This document shows positions 1 to 6,407 of a stretch of 12,052 nucleotides of DNA, piece by piece (position 1 is the stretch's first letter; each line of letters opens with the position of its first letter). The notes under the pieces are model-generated. The model was given only the letters and a program-made list of their open reading frames with translations, did not search any database and had not been told where the DNA came from. Made by a program: the position numbers and the translations under genes. The DNA comes from Nitrospiraceae bacterium (GTDB lineage Bacteria; Nitrospirota; Nitrospiria; Nitrospirales; Nitrospiraceae): the NCBI GenBank assembly GCA_011391455.1, contig JAABQN010000042.1:1-12052 (forward strand). Direction: 5' to 3'.

Positions 1-1182
1 GAGATCTGCGTCGAACCATTCGGCCCAGTGGCTTGTCAGATGGAACGATTCCGATACCCGATCCATGATCCAGCCGCCCCATAAACCAGCTGCCACCACC
101 GCCAACACCGCCGCAGCCAGACGACCGGTACGAGCCCAGCCAATTTCAAGACCAAAACCGGCATCGAACGTCATGCCGGACGGCTTGAAGAGGTACCGAT
201 GGGCCAAGAAGAGTAACGGCACATTCGACAGCGGAATGGCCAAGGCCCGGAGCGAGACGTTATCGGGTGACGCATAGAGTAAAAACAGAGCAGTGACCAT
301 CGCGCCGATCGCGCCGCCTCGCAGCAATACCGCTGCGCCGATCCCCCCTGGCCACGGCGGCGGCACCCCAGGCTCATGCAGCCGGATGAAACTGGACGGC
401 TTATTCCTTCTGAACCAGAGCAGCCCACACACCACGGTGCCAACTGCCATCACGCCGAGTTCGACAAACGTCAAGCGATTCGACCGGGCAAACTGGTGGT
501 CGACACGCACCGCGGCCTGGTCCTGAATTCTGGACAGGAGTGCGGCATCGTCGGCGCGTCGCGCCAAACGTTCAGCCAACCGATCGTAAAACCAACCAGA
601 CGGCAACAGCTCCGCCACCTCTGCTTGCCATAAGACGTACTTGTCCGCGTCCTGAACCGGCGCTTCGCCATAGGCGGCCATCACCAGATCGGCAAACTGA
701 GGAAGCGGATCTTCTGCCCCGGCCCACTCATGCGCGGAGAGGAGCGCCTGCGAGACATGGCCGGCCTCGGCTTGGAGAATCGCCAACTGAAGGGGCACCA
801 ACGGGTCTTCCGAGATCTCCGCCAGTTCCCGATACCATTCAATCTCGTTTGATCGTTCAGCTTCGTCACCGCCGGAAGTCCAGGCCAAGAGCTGCTGTTC
901 CCACTGGGGTGCACGCTTGAGTCCCTCCTCCATATCCCTCGTCCGACTGACCATAAGACTCAGCGCCTGCTCGGGTGACTCGATCCGATCCAGCTTCGAT
1001 GCCGATATAGACAGCCCTACCACCGACGCCAGAGAAACTAAGAGGAAGAGCGCGGACAACAGCGATACCGTGGGCGAGAACCGCCAGGAATAGACACCAA
1101 TCACCGGCGGCACATTGGTAGCTCGCCACCAGGATTTGGGCTGCGGTGGCTCAGGGGGAAACAATGGGATTGGTTCAATCAT
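1..1182 (-). CDS. Membrane protein, probable CPBP (CAAX-like) intramembrane protease family, N-terminal part
   Basis: An uninterrupted frame of 394 codons runs off the left edge, so only the N-terminal part is visible. A short proline-rich cytoplasmic start precedes a membrane span (about residues 36-60). A roughly 175-residue hydrophilic, helix-rich segment, probably outside the membrane, follows. Further spans lie at about 237-257, 281-303, 312-331 and 355-375. The last visible part (motif SHWAEWF near 384-390) resembles the stretch that precedes the catalytic EExxxR region in CPBP-family glutamic/metallo-intramembrane proteases of similar design. That catalytic region would lie beyond the edge, so the family call is an inference. 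The ATG chosen is the first in frame. No Shine-Dalgarno sequence is visible, but a TATAGT hexamer sits 7 nt upstream. It is divergent from the aminotransferase gene. It could be another polytopic membrane protein with an extracytoplasmic helical domain. Confidence 0.7.
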   Translation of the reverse strand, partial: MIEPIPLFPPEPPQPKSWWRATNVPPVIGVYSWRFSPTVSLLSALFLLVSLASVVGLSISASKLDRIESPEQALSLMVSRTRDMEEGLKRAPQWEQQLLAWTSGGDEAERSNEIEWYRELAEISEDPLVPLQLAILQAEAGHVSQALLSAHEWAGAEDPLPQFADLVMAAYGEAPVQDADKYVLWQAEVAELLPSGWFYDRLAERLARRADDAALLSRIQDQAAVRVDHQFARSNRLTFVELGVMAVGTVVCGLLWFRRNKPSSFIRLHEPGVPPPWPGGIGAAVLLRGGAIGAMVTALFLLYASPDNVSLRALAIPLSNVPLLFLAHRYLFKPSGMTFDAGFGLEIGWARTGRLAAAVLAVVAAGLWGGWIMDRVSESFHLTSHWAEWFDADL

Positions 1183-1195
1183 GGCTCGAACTATA
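1183..1195 (-). promoter_or_regulatory. -10-like hexamer immediately upstream of the membrane protein start
   Basis: On the minus strand TATAGT (1195 to 1190) is followed by 7 nt and then the ATG. A sigma-70-type start would fall at or next to the ATG, giving a leaderless mRNA. No convincing -35 hexamer is seen 16-18 nt upstream, so this is tentative. Confidence 0.3.
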
Positions 1196-1233
1196 CCATG
1201 GTGGCCGAAAGAGACTGTACTCCGCTATACTCT

Positions 1234-1341
1234 GGTCTATCTGGTCTATCTGGTCTATCTCGTCTGTCTGGTTCATCTGGTTAGTTTCGTTCAACCAAAT
1301 ACACGGGACAGACCAGATAGACCAGACAGACCAAATGAACT
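1234..1341. repeat. Palindromic element of 9-nt units, copy 1
   Basis: Five 9-nt units of the form GGTYTRTYT (three identical GGTCTATCT, then CGTCTGTCT and GGTTCATCT) lead into the 18-nt core GGTTAGTTTCGTTCAACC. Five complementary-type units follow (AAATACACG, GGACAGACC, AGATAGACC, AGACAGACC, AAATGAACT). All units keep strict 9-nt register, so the element is 12 units long and its arms can fold into a long imperfect hairpin. A second copy with almost the same core, inverted, lies at 7082-7156. This copy sits between two divergent genes and ends 14 nt before the aminotransferase ATG, so it is not simply a terminator. It may belong to a dispersed intergenic repeat family. Confidence 0.9.
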
Positions 1342-1355
1342 AGACTCGGAGCCCC

Positions 1356-2543
1356 ATGCCGTTTAAAAACTTCATCCCCCCACGCAGGCTGCTGCTTGGC
1401 CCTGGGCCAAGTATGGTGCATCCGCGAGTCCTGCGTGCCCTTTCTACTCCACTGCTCGGCCACTTGGACCCAGCCTTTCTGGCGCTCATGGACGATATCC
1501 AAACCCTGTTGCGCGTTGTCTTTCAGACCAGCAACCGTTTCACCATCGCGATCTCCGGCACCGGCTCAGCCGGTATGGAAGCGTCGATCGTGAATATCGT
1601 TGAACCTGGCGATGCGGTGATCATCGGAGTCAATGGCCTGTTCGGCACACGCCTCGCCACTGTTGTCGAACGCTGCGGGGGCAAAGCCATCCTGGTCGAA
1701 GCCCCCTGGGGACAGATCATAGAACCTGATGCCATTGAAGCAGCATTGCGTCGATCCGGCCCGGTCAAAGCCGTGGCCATCGTGCATGCCGAAACCTCGA
1801 CCGGCGCCTGGCAGCCGCTTGAGCCGATCGCCAACCTCTGCCGCAACCATGACACGCTCTTCATCGTCGATGCCGTGACATCGCTGGGGGGCGCACCGGT
1901 CGAGATCGACCGTTGGGGCATCGATGTCTGCTATAGCGCCACGCAAAAATGTTTGAGCTGTCCGCCAGGATTGTCTCCCTTCACCCTCAGCGACCGCGCC
2001 ATGGCCGCCATTAGAGCCAGGCGTACCCCCTGCCAGAGTTGGTACTTGGATATGGCTTTGATCGCGGACTACTGGGCCGAAGGTTCCAGAGCCTACCACC
2101 ACACGGCGCCGATCTCCATGCTCTATGCCCTGCGGGAAGCGTTGCGACTCGTCGAAGAAGAAGGATTGCCCGCCCGCTTCACTCGCCATCGGCTGAACGG
2201 CGACGCCTTGGTTGCGGGCCTAACCGAGCTCGGGCTTTCTCCCCTTCCCCCAATAGAGCATCGACTGCCGATGTTGACCTGTGTCGCAGTCCCTTCTCAT
2301 ATTCCTGAAGCGAAGATACGGGCGAACCTGCTCTCGACCTATGGCATTGAAATCGGCGGCGGACTCGGCCCACTGAAGGAGAAGGTCTGGCGCATCGGCT
2401 TGATGGGTGAATCATCGACCGAGGCTCACGTCTTGACCCTGCTCAATGCGCTGGAAGACCTCTTTATCCGTGACGGCTGGCTTTCCACTCCAGGGACCGC
2501 ACTCCGGGCTGCCGCTAGGGTCTATGGCCGTAGGGCATCTTGA
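1356..2543 (+). CDS. PLP-dependent aminotransferase, alanine/serine-glyoxylate (class V) type
   Basis: This 395-residue protein has the full length and motifs of the alanine--glyoxylate / serine--glyoxylate / serine--pyruvate aminotransferase family (fold type I, class V). The GPGP motif lies near residues 15-18 and the SGTGSAGMEA phosphate-binding turn near 67-76. HAETSTG is near 144-150. VDAVTS (171-176) contains the Asp that pairs with the PLP ring nitrogen. Lys198 in SATQKCL is the Schiff-base lysine. A C-terminal arginine in KVWRIG probably binds the substrate carboxylate. Family members transfer an amino group from alanine or serine to glyoxylate in the cytoplasm, supporting glyoxylate detoxification and glycine/serine metabolism. 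The exact donor cannot be read from sequence. GGAG lies 4 nt before the ATG. It starts a plus-strand run with the two following genes. Confidence 0.93.
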   Translation: MPFKNFIPPRRLLLGPGPSMVHPRVLRALSTPLLGHLDPAFLALMDDIQTLLRVVFQTSNRFTIAISGTGSAGMEASIVNIVEPGDAVIIGVNGLFGTRLATVVERCGGKAILVEAPWGQIIEPDAIEAALRRSGPVKAVAIVHAETSTGAWQPLEPIANLCRNHDTLFIVDAVTSLGGAPVEIDRWGIDVCYSATQKCLSCPPGLSPFTLSDRAMAAIRARRTPCQSWYLDMALIADYWAEGSRAYHHTAPISMLYALREALRLVEEEGLPARFTRHRLNGDALVAGLTELGLSPLPPIEHRLPMLTCVAVPSHIPEAKIRANLLSTYGIEIGGGLGPLKEKVWRIGLMGESSTEAHVLTLLNALEDLFIRDGWLSTPGTALRAAARVYGRRAS

Positions 2544-2562
2544 CAACGAGGACTTCGATCGC

Positions 2563-2718
2563 ATGAAGAACAAACCGTCACTCTGGATGATCGTCGCCGG
2601 GGCCTTTGCCTTTCTCGCTATAGCCGCGTACTTGTTCTTCGCCCTGACGCTAGCCGAGCATATGGAGCCGTATCCCGCTCCTCAGGAGAAGGCCCCAACG
2701 ACAAATCCGCCGATGTGA
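2563..2718 (+). CDS. Small single-span membrane protein, unknown function
   Basis: This is a 51-residue protein that I do not recognise. The N-terminal MKNK start is followed by one hydrophobic span (about residues 7-30) and a short Pro/Glu-rich tail ending NPPM. The positive N-terminus suggests the tail is outside the cytoplasm. The frame stays open further upstream inside the aminotransferase gene. The ATG at 2563 is preferred because it follows that gene's stop by 19 nt and has GAGG about 11 nt before it. Its stop overlaps the region used to initiate the next gene, so the three genes are probably one operon. It could be a small accessory or assembly protein. No enzymatic motif is visible. 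Confidence 0.7.
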   Translation: MKNKPSLWMIVAGAFAFLAIAAYLFFALTLAEHMEPYPAPQEKAPTTNPPM

Positions 2719-2732
2719 GGGGCCACACCGTG

Positions 2733-3944
2733 ATGAAGTCCCTTGCCATTCGCTCAGTGCGCATCATCGACGGGACCGGACGGACGATCGAACGGGCCAC
2801 AGTCGTCATTCGCGGCGCCACAATTGCCGCTGTCGGATCTGATCGAGAGATCTCCCTCCCGCGTGGAATAACAAAAATCGATGGCCGTGGCCTCACGCTG
2901 CTACCAGGCTTGATCGACTGTCATGTCCATCTCTGTCTTGGGGGCGAGCCGGACGTCGTCGAAGCGATTGCCCAAGAGACGCCCGCTCTGACCTTGCTCA
3001 AATCAAGCCAGGCGGCGAGAAAGTCTTTGGAGGCAGGCTTCACCACCCTGCGCGACGTAGGATCACGCGACCACTCCATCTTTACCTTGCAACGGGCTAT
3101 CGATAGTGGACTCGTCCCCGGGCCTCGCATTGTCGCGGCAGGTCTGGCGATTTGCATGATCGGCGGCCACGCCCGGTTTATCGGTCAAGAGGTGGAGGGA
3201 GCGGAGCAAGTCCGTTCCGTCGTGCGCGCGCAAATTGCCGCCGGGGCTTCCGTCATTAAAGTCATTGCATCGGGCGGCGTCCTCACGCCCGGCACCTCGC
3301 CGGACCAGGCGCAAATGACCCTGGAAGAACTCCAGGCCGCCGTGGACGAAGCGCAACGAGCCGGACGGAAAGTCGCCGCCCATGCCCATGGATCATCAGG
3401 GATGAAGAACGCCGTCCGCGCCGGAGTCCATTCGATCGAGCATGCGACGCTCATGGACGAAGAAGCCGCGACCATGATGAAACAGCAGGGCGTCTTCATG
3501 GTGCCGACACTCTCCGCGCTGGCCACCACTGCCGCATGCAGGCTTGGGTGCGGCATTCCAGAAAGCGCCTTGGACAAGGCCAAATCTATGACGAAACGCC
3601 ACAAAGTAAGCTTCAAGAATGCGCTAGGGAACGGCATCCAGATCGCGATGGGCACGGACGCGGGAACGCCCTTTAACTTTCACGGCGAGAACGCTCAGGA
3701 ACTCGAGCGGATGGTCGCCTTCGGCATGAGCCCGATGCAGGCGATTCTCGCCTCAACTTCCGCCGCTGCACATTTGATCGGGATTCAAGATCAGGTAGGA
3801 ACGATTGAGAAGGGGAAACTGGCGGATCTTCTGTTATTCAAAGGTAATCCGCTTCGCCATATCGAGCTGCTCCGTGACCGCAGCAGGATTATGGGCGTGA
3901 TGCAGGCAGGCAAGTGGGTGGCAGGACCACTTTCAAAAACGTGA
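2733..3944 (+). CDS. Metal-dependent amidohydrolase (imidazolonepropionase/Xaa-Pro dipeptidase-like)
   Basis: This 403-residue protein has the amidohydrolase-superfamily layout: a beta-sandwich N-terminus, then a TIM barrel with the metal ligands in order. They are the HVH pair (His64, His66) in LIDCHVHL, Lys176 in VIKVIASGG (likely carboxylated and bridging two metals), His217 in AAHAHG, His237 in SIEHAT, and the catalytic Asp309 in GTDAGTP. The pattern with bridging lysine matches the prolidase/amidohydrolase subgroup related to imidazolonepropionase, which hydrolyses C-N bonds in cyclic amides or N-acyl and Xaa-Pro dipeptides. The substrate is unknown. A GTG start at 2715 or 2730 is possible. 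I chose ATG 2733 because GAGGGG at 2717-2722 gives acceptable spacing. No signal peptide is seen, so it is probably cytoplasmic and co-transcribed with the upstream genes. Confidence 0.9.
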   Translation: MKSLAIRSVRIIDGTGRTIERATVVIRGATIAAVGSDREISLPRGITKIDGRGLTLLPGLIDCHVHLCLGGEPDVVEAIAQETPALTLLKSSQAARKSLEAGFTTLRDVGSRDHSIFTLQRAIDSGLVPGPRIVAAGLAICMIGGHARFIGQEVEGAEQVRSVVRAQIAAGASVIKVIASGGVLTPGTSPDQAQMTLEELQAAVDEAQRAGRKVAAHAHGSSGMKNAVRAGVHSIEHATLMDEEAATMMKQQGVFMVPTLSALATTAACRLGCGIPESALDKAKSMTKRHKVSFKNALGNGIQIAMGTDAGTPFNFHGENAQELERMVAFGMSPMQAILASTSAAAHLIGIQDQVGTIEKGKLADLLLFKGNPLRHIELLRDRSRIMGVMQAGKWVAGPLSKT

Positions 3945-4021
3945 AACGTTACCTGTATTCATCGGTACTTAATCGGACAGACAGGGTCAGATGAATTCGT
4001 GGCCCGAAGGACCGATCACGG

Positions 4022-4091
4022 GCAGAAACGGAAGTTCGGCACCGAGGTCGCACCGCCGCGAAGCGGCGTCGGCTTGAATGAATTGTTAGGC
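4022..4091 (-). other. attC-like site, incomplete (downstream end of the methyltransferase cassette)
   Basis: Read on the minus strand, GCCTAAC (4091-4085, an R'' box) contains the TAA stop of the methyltransferase. It is followed by AATTCATTCAAGCCGA and a CGCCGC-TTC-GCGGCG hairpin (4068-4054). That half closely matches, from memory, the attC of aadA-type resistance cassettes. The second half does not mirror it, and no clean GTTRRRY R' box is found; the nearest degenerate candidate is around 4022-4028. The site therefore looks truncated or eroded. Confidence 0.6.
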
Positions 4092-4673
4092 TTTCTTTCT
4101 ACCAATGAACTGCACGACTGAAGCTATGCCCGTATGGTAGGTGCCTTCACAGATTTCCCGCTCTAGTTCCCGCAGGAGGATTGGATCGCAGTTTGGAAAC
4201 TCCCGTTCAATCTTGGCCTTCGTCATCAACATATCCAAATCTTTCGGGCCTCCGGTGTTGCGAATAAGTTGCGCCTCCGAGTAAGCCTCAAGAACTATGA
4301 TGCCTCCGGGCTTCAAGCATCGCTCTACAAACGGGTAAAGCTTCTGCCTAATCACGCTGGGCAAGTGGGCAGAAATAGAAATGACTGACCCATAGTGGTT
4401 CGCTTCCGGTTCAAACACTCCAAGATCAGCAACCTCTGTTTGAATCTCTACGCCCTTTGAACGTGCTAAAGCCTGCGCCTTGGCAAGGCCAACATCCGAT
4501 CCATCAACACCATGTACCTTCAAGCCTAGCGAGGCTAGAAAAACGCCGTTCCGACCCTCTCCTTCGGCCAACGACAGCACTGGCCCGCTTAGCATTCCTG
4601 CGTGCTCTACGAGAAACAAATTTGGCTCGCTTCCATAGACGTATTCGTCCACAGCATAGCGTTCATTCCACAT
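4086..4673 (-). CDS. Class I SAM-dependent methyltransferase in an integron cassette
   Basis: This 195-residue protein has a Rossmann methyltransferase core. Motif I is VLSLAEGEGR (32-41), the acidic end of strand 2 is VDGSD (56-60), and LKPGGIIVLEAY (120-131) is the usual strand-5 region. The fold resembles small TehB/thiopurine-type methyltransferases, but the substrate is unknown. A longer reading would start at 4706 inside the attC site. ATG 4673 is preferred because AAGGGA lies 7 nt upstream and the protein then begins MWNERYA, as expected for the family. The stop codon falls in an attC R'' box and the start lies 14 nt after an attC R' box, which is classic cassette geometry. Base composition is visibly less GC-rich than its neighbours, consistent with acquisition. 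No promoter of its own is visible. Confidence 0.9.
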   Translation of the reverse strand: MWNERYAVDEYVYGSEPNLFLVEHAGMLSGPVLSLAEGEGRNGVFLASLGLKVHGVDGSDVGLAKAQALARSKGVEIQTEVADLGVFEPEANHYGSVISISAHLPSVIRQKLYPFVERCLKPGGIIVLEAYSEAQLIRNTGGPKDLDMLMTKAKIEREFPNCDPILLRELEREICEGTYHTGIASVVQFIGRKKA

Positions 4674-4687
4674 AAGCTTTTCCCTTG

Positions 4688-4751
4688 GCCTAACGCTCGC
4701 GTTCACCCGCGGGCCGCGCGGCGGACCGTCGGGTGCAATGCGTTGTTAGGC
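4688..4751 (-). other. attC recombination site (integron cassette boundary)
   Basis: The 64-bp imperfect palindrome is bounded by GCCTAAC (4688-4694) and GTTAGGC (4745-4751), matching RYYYAAC / GTTRRRY. The inner arms are partly complementary (CGCGTTC with CGCATTG types, then ACCCG with CGGGT), with unpaired bases between them and a GC-rich centre. In the minus orientation the GTTAGGC box at 4694-4688 leads straight into the Shine-Dalgarno region of the methyltransferase, so this is the attC of the preceding cassette. No integrase gene is present in the window. Confidence 0.85.
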
Positions 4752-4852
4752 GGTTGCACAATCCTGGTGACTCAAGTCGCAACCGTATTCGCCCGCAATG
4801 ACCAATAACAACTTGCTGTGGCCATCACGCTGTTCTCTTTCTCGCCGTGCAA

Positions 4853-4872
4853 GCCGGCGGTGCGCCACCGGC
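4853..4872 (-). terminator. Hairpin just after the secreted protein gene, weak terminator candidate
   Basis: An 8-bp stem with one mismatch (GCCGGCGG with CCACCGGC) and a 4-nt loop starts 2 nt after the stop codon on the minus strand. No U-tract follows, so it may be an mRNA 3'-end stabiliser or incidental. Confidence 0.3.
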
Positions 4873-4874
4873 GT

Positions 4875-5522
4875 TCAGTCTTCCACGCCCACGGCGATCA
4901 CGATGAGCACCGCATAGTCCTGCTTCGTGCAGCCCTCGACTGGAGGCATCACTCCCCCTGGCGCAACGGGAAAGGCCGTCTTCTGCGCATTGGCCGGCGA
5001 GCACGACCCACCCACCGCCGCCGGTGTATAGCGCGCGGAGCGGCAGGCCAGGTGCGTCACGTCGTAAAGCGTCGCGCCTTTATCGAGCTCCCAGCGCCTA
5101 TCACCATTCTTATCGGCAGGATGAATGGTCAGCACGGCCGTCACGTCGCGGGCGCCCGTGACCAGGTATTTGCCTGGAGGGAGTGGAAAGGTCGGCTGTT
5201 CCATGATCAAGCCGTGTTCCTCCAGCCACCAGTCCGTGTCGTCGAATTTCCAGCGCGCTGGGGCGACGCCACCTGCGTCCTTCAACCGTTGATAGCGGTT
5301 CATCTCGACGCCCCGAGGACCCGGGTCCAGAGGCCACAGACCCCACGATTGTGCGCCACTCCCGGAGGTCGCACCTGGATCGCCCAACGCCGCGATGTAC
5401 TGCGTCGATATGCGCTGGAACTTCGTTTGACCTCCGCCTGCGGCGTGAACCGGCTGAGCCACTGCGGCGATCGTCGCCAGCAACGCCGTCGCCAGGCATA
5501 CGTGGCGAATGAGGCGCGGCAT
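4875..5522 (-). CDS. Secreted protein of unknown function
   Basis: This 215-residue protein begins MPRLIRHV and has a clear Sec signal peptide: two arginines, a hydrophobic core at about 8-22, and a likely cleavage after VHA (25-27). I do not recognise the mature domain. It contains LDPGPRGV, a tryptophan-rich DDTDWWLEE stretch, LPPGKYLVTG (beta-rich, as in carbohydrate- or ligand-binding folds), ATLYDVTHLACR and three cysteines in the second half that could form a disulfide. A longer frame reaches 5591, but the signal peptide argues for ATG 5522, although GAGGAG lies unusually close (1 nt) to it. It lies downstream of the J-domain gene on the same strand and upstream of an attC site. The 120-nt gap to that site and higher GC suggest it is resident DNA, not a cassette gene. 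Confidence 0.72.
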   Translation of the reverse strand: MPRLIRHVCLATALLATIAAVAQPVHAAGGGQTKFQRISTQYIAALGDPGATSGSGAQSWGLWPLDPGPRGVEMNRYQRLKDAGGVAPARWKFDDTDWWLEEHGLIMEQPTFPLPPGKYLVTGARDVTAVLTIHPADKNGDRRWELDKGATLYDVTHLACRSARYTPAAVGGSCSPANAQKTAFPVAPGGVMPPVEGCTKQDYAVLIVIAVGVED

Positions 5523-5582
5523 GCTCCTCGTGAGCGCCGACAGGGCACCTCGCGGTACTAAACGTTTCGGTCCTAGCCTTTT

Positions 5583-5612
5583 ACATTTCACTTTTCACGT
5601 CTCACGTTTAAC
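5583..5612. repeat. Degenerate heptamer repeat (TTTCACG-like) at the 3' end of the J-domain gene
   Basis: Successive units TTTCAC, TTTTCACG, TCTCACG and TTTAACG are arranged in tandem on the plus strand. On the minus strand this reads as CGTGARA-type repeats and contains the stop codon of the J-domain gene. A similar AAACGTGAAACG block contains the stop of the amidohydrolase near 3937-3948. Confidence 0.4.
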
Positions 5613-6249
5613 GCCTTTCATAAAACAGCTCCAATGCGGCGGCGAAGCCCTTCATCCGCCCTTTGCGGAATACATCCTCAAGCTGTCCCCATAGCGATTT
5701 GACCCCTCCTTTATCGTCTCGTTTGACCACGCCTTGAAACAGCAGCATCTCCGTCGCCACGTCGAGGAGCCGCTGTTTGCGTCTCTCCATCTCAGCTGTG
5801 ACCAGCTCCGCCATGATCTCCGAGGCTCGCTCCTTGATGATATCTTCCTTAAATGTATCGTATCCTTGATCCGCCACGGTTCGCTCACGAATCACGGCGA
5901 GTTCGGCTTTAATCCGCTTCACATCTTTCATCAAGACCGCAAACACTTCCTTGCGCCCTTCATCGAAGAGCTTCTGCTCCATCTCGTCAAGGATGACGGC
6001 TGGGTCAGCCGCTTCATCCCGCTCAATTTCATCTCCCCACGTGAGTCGGTCATAGCTCCGACGCTTCTCCGGATCGCCGACAACTTCGTAGGCTTCATTG
6101 ATCTCACGGATCTTGACCTCGGCCTGAGCGCTATCGGGATTGCGGTCTGGATGGTGCTGAAAGACCAGCTTCCGGTAGGCCTTCTTGATCGCGTCGTCGG
6201 ACGCGTCCCGCGAAACCCCCAGCACCCGATAGAAGTCGATTCGTGCCAT
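5608..6249 (-). CDS. J-domain (DnaJ-type) co-chaperone, short form
   Basis: This 213-residue protein has an N-terminal J domain (about residues 4-70): DFYRVLGV, AYRKLVFQHHPDRNPD with the essential HPD at 33-35, and INEAYEVVGDPEKRRSYD. J domains bind DnaK/Hsp70 and stimulate its ATPase. It lacks the Gly/Phe-rich linker, the zinc-finger repeats and the C-terminal substrate-binding domains of full DnaJ (about 375 residues), so it is not dnaJ itself. The rest (about 75-213) is highly charged and helical, probably a coiled coil specific to a client. No signal or membrane span is present, so it is cytosolic. The ATG opens directly onto ARIDFYRVLG, as in the family. TATAGT lies 8 nt upstream with no Shine-Dalgarno. 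Confidence 0.92.
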   Translation of the reverse strand: MARIDFYRVLGVSRDASDDAIKKAYRKLVFQHHPDRNPDSAQAEVKIREINEAYEVVGDPEKRRSYDRLTWGDEIERDEAADPAVILDEMEQKLFDEGRKEVFAVLMKDVKRIKAELAVIRERTVADQGYDTFKEDIIKERASEIMAELVTAEMERRKQRLLDVATEMLLFQGVVKRDDKGGVKSLWGQLEDVFRKGRMKGFAAALELFYERR

Positions 6250-6257
6250 GGCGGGCG

Positions 6258-6287
6258 ACTATAGCATGGGGCTTAACAGGTTGGCAG
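6258..6287 (-). promoter_or_regulatory. Candidate promoter of the J-domain gene, leaderless arrangement
   Basis: On the minus strand, CTGCCA (6287-6282, 4 of 6 matches to TTGACA) is followed by 18 nt and TATAGT (6263-6258, 5 of 6 matches to TATAAT). The ATG comes 8 nt later, so transcription would begin 1-2 nt from the start codon. Confidence 0.4.
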
Positions 6288-6323
6288 GATTGGTGATGCT
6301 ACTTTGAATTGGAGACCAGGACA

Positions 6324-6387
6324 ATCCCATGCCGGGATACGTATTTTTAAGTCGGCGTCAACCGTAGCAGTCCTTGACATCCCGGCA
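6324..6387. promoter_or_regulatory. Inverted repeat pair, possible operator for the 6408 gene
   Basis: TGCCGGGAT (6330-6338) and its exact reverse complement ATCCCGGCA (6379-6387) are 40 nt apart. The left half also sits in a small palindrome, ATCCC-ATGCC-GGGAT (6324-6338). The right half lies between the -35 and -10 of the plus-strand promoter, where a bound regulator would block polymerase. No regulator is identified. Confidence 0.35.
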
Positions 6388-6401
6388 AAGGGGCTTATGT
6401 T
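6374..6401 (+). promoter_or_regulatory. Sigma-70-type promoter of the 6408 gene, leaderless arrangement
   Basis: A perfect TTGACA (6374-6379), a 16-nt spacer and TATGTT (6396-6401, 4 of 6) are seen. The ATG follows 6 nt after the -10, so the transcription start would coincide with the start codon. An AAAGGGG run at 6387-6393 is 14 nt from the ATG and inside the spacer, so it is unlikely to act as a Shine-Dalgarno. Confidence 0.55.
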
Positions 6402-6407
6402 AGCACC

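Noticed and set aside
1234..1341. Possible CRISPR or simple tandem repeat array.
   Set aside because: Units are only 9 nt, lack spacers and are arranged as two inverted arms around a core.
1115..1502. Open frames through the 9-nt-unit palindrome on both strands giving LVY-, WSI- and VYL-type repeat peptides.
   Set aside because: They are open because the 9-nt unit is a multiple of three and has no stops; the peptides are pure repeat and overlap the real aminotransferase gene.
1566..2189. Long minus-strand frame of about 207 codons antisense to the aminotransferase.
   Set aside because: Shadow of a well-supported gene with intact catalytic motifs; no recognisable protein features.
2446..2562. 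Longer, upstream start for the small membrane protein.
   Set aside because: It would overlap the end of the aminotransferase gene; the ATG at 2563 directly precedes the membrane span with MKNK.
4674..4706. Upstream start for the methyltransferase.
   Set aside because: It would be encoded by the attC site; the ATG at 4673 has a Shine-Dalgarno sequence and a family-like N-terminus.
4875..5522. The secreted protein gene as a second integron cassette gene.
   Set aside because: Its stop is about 120 nt from the attC, its GC matches the resident DNA and no attC or attI lies upstream of its start.
4818..5561. Plus-strand frame of 247 codons opposite the secreted protein.
   Set aside because: Arg/His-rich composition typical of antisense shadows; the minus-strand frame has a signal peptide and coherent composition.
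5605..5611. GTTTAAC at the J-domain gene end as another attC R box.
   Set aside because: No paired second box or hairpin arms nearby; it is explained by the heptamer repeat.
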